DNA from: an uncultured Planctomycetaceae bacterium
GTDB taxonomy: Bacteria > Planctomycetota > Planctomycetia > Pirellulales > Thermoguttaceae
Assembly: GCA_946408825.1 (NCBI GenBank)
Contig: CAMJTU010000023.1
Span: forward strand, 1 to 62,048
Direction: 5' to 3'
DNA length: 62,048 bases
Part shown: positions 61,999 through 62,048 of the stretch, one piece after another
How positions within the stretch are numbered: position 1 is the stretch's first letter
Layout: each line of letters starts with the position of its first letter
Notes under the pieces: model-generated
Database searches by the model: none
Told to the model about the DNA's origin: nothing
What the model saw: the letters and a program-made list of their open reading frames with translations, nothing else
Position numbers and translations under genes: made by a program

Positions 61999-62048
61999 AA
62001 CCCGGCGATACCTACTTTCGCGGTTTCACAACTATCATCGGCTCCAAG
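61999..62048 (-). rRNA. rrf: 5S ribosomal RNA, 3' part, cut by window edge
   Basis: The reverse complement ends with ...CGATGATAGTTGTGAAACCGCGAAAGTAGGTATCGCCGGG in pieces recognisable as the 3' half of bacterial 5S rRNA (the AAAGTAGGT..CGCC.GG end). Only the last ~50 bases are inside the window; the 23S and 16S genes would lie beyond it. The exact 3' base is estimated. Confidence 0.85.

Overview
The window looks like a piece of a Planctomycetota chromosome, probably near the Pirellulales. This rests on gene content, not on a marker phylogeny. The pointers are: many Tat-type 'RRxF' secreted oxidoreductases and sugar isomerases, a HYExAFE-family protein, a free-standing RNA polymerase alpha-CTD protein, a giant ResB-CcsA fusion, a signal peptidase I carrying a zinc ribbon, an FAD oxidoreductase fused to a LamG-like domain, and several secreted TlpA-like proteins. 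Codon use is strongly biased to GAC, GTC, GCG and CTC. This bias opens very long false reading frames on the opposite strand.

Layout. 0-2 kb: tails of an Rpn-type nuclease in tandem, a small two-gene unit of unknown function, and tRNA-Arg(TCG). 2-5.6 kb: LamG/FAD oxidoreductase and a first AAA_14/DUF4143 ATPase with an array of 23-bp repeats upstream. 5.6-15 kb: housekeeping genes (rpsA, rsmE, exbD-like, serS), an outer-membrane-type protein, and a large secreted repeat protein. 15-21.5 kb: a 2097-residue ResB-CcsA fusion for cytochrome c maturation. 21.7-25.3 kb: HYExAFE protein, response-regulator-like protein, secreted TPR-cyclophilin, and an RsmD-type methylase. 25.4-31.3 kb: cysteine-less thioredoxin-fold protein, etfBA, and a serine hydrolase-esterase fusion. 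31.4-36 kb: a minus-strand cluster thrC - lepB - alpha-CTD protein - DUF3592 protein, then lspA. 37-44 kb: LUD protein, NERD nuclease, two tandem TlpA paralogues, and a TPR protein with an esterase. 44.4-50.2 kb: ABC-2 permease, LpoB-like lipoprotein, FtsQ-like protein, and a BRCT-MerR-TPR protein. 50.6-57.4 kb: a secreted sugar/peptide metabolism set, interrupted by a four-copy family of small membrane modules. 57.5-59.6 kb: an AT-richer island with a second AAA_14/DUF4143 ATPase, again preceded by 23-bp repeats. 59.6-62 kb: CbrC-like protein, another Gfo/Idh/MocA oxidoreductase, then the terminator and 3' end of a minus-strand rRNA operon (5S rRNA cut by the window edge).

The most unusual signals are regulatory or architectural. 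(1) Both AAA_14/DUF4143 ATPase genes, 52 kb apart and unlike in composition, sit directly downstream of four tandem 23-bp repeats. The period equals the -35 to -10 distance of a sigma70-type promoter, and promoter hexamers lie in or next to the arrays. A third, 22-bp, array with a TATAAT stands without an obvious ATPase. (2) The small membrane protein family at 52.8-54.6 kb has duplicated intergenic DNA about 94% identical, while the coding regions between the copies have diverged strongly. (3) Several families carry unusual fusions, insertions or missing catalytic residues. All function calls come from reading translated sequence and recalled family motifs; no database search was run.
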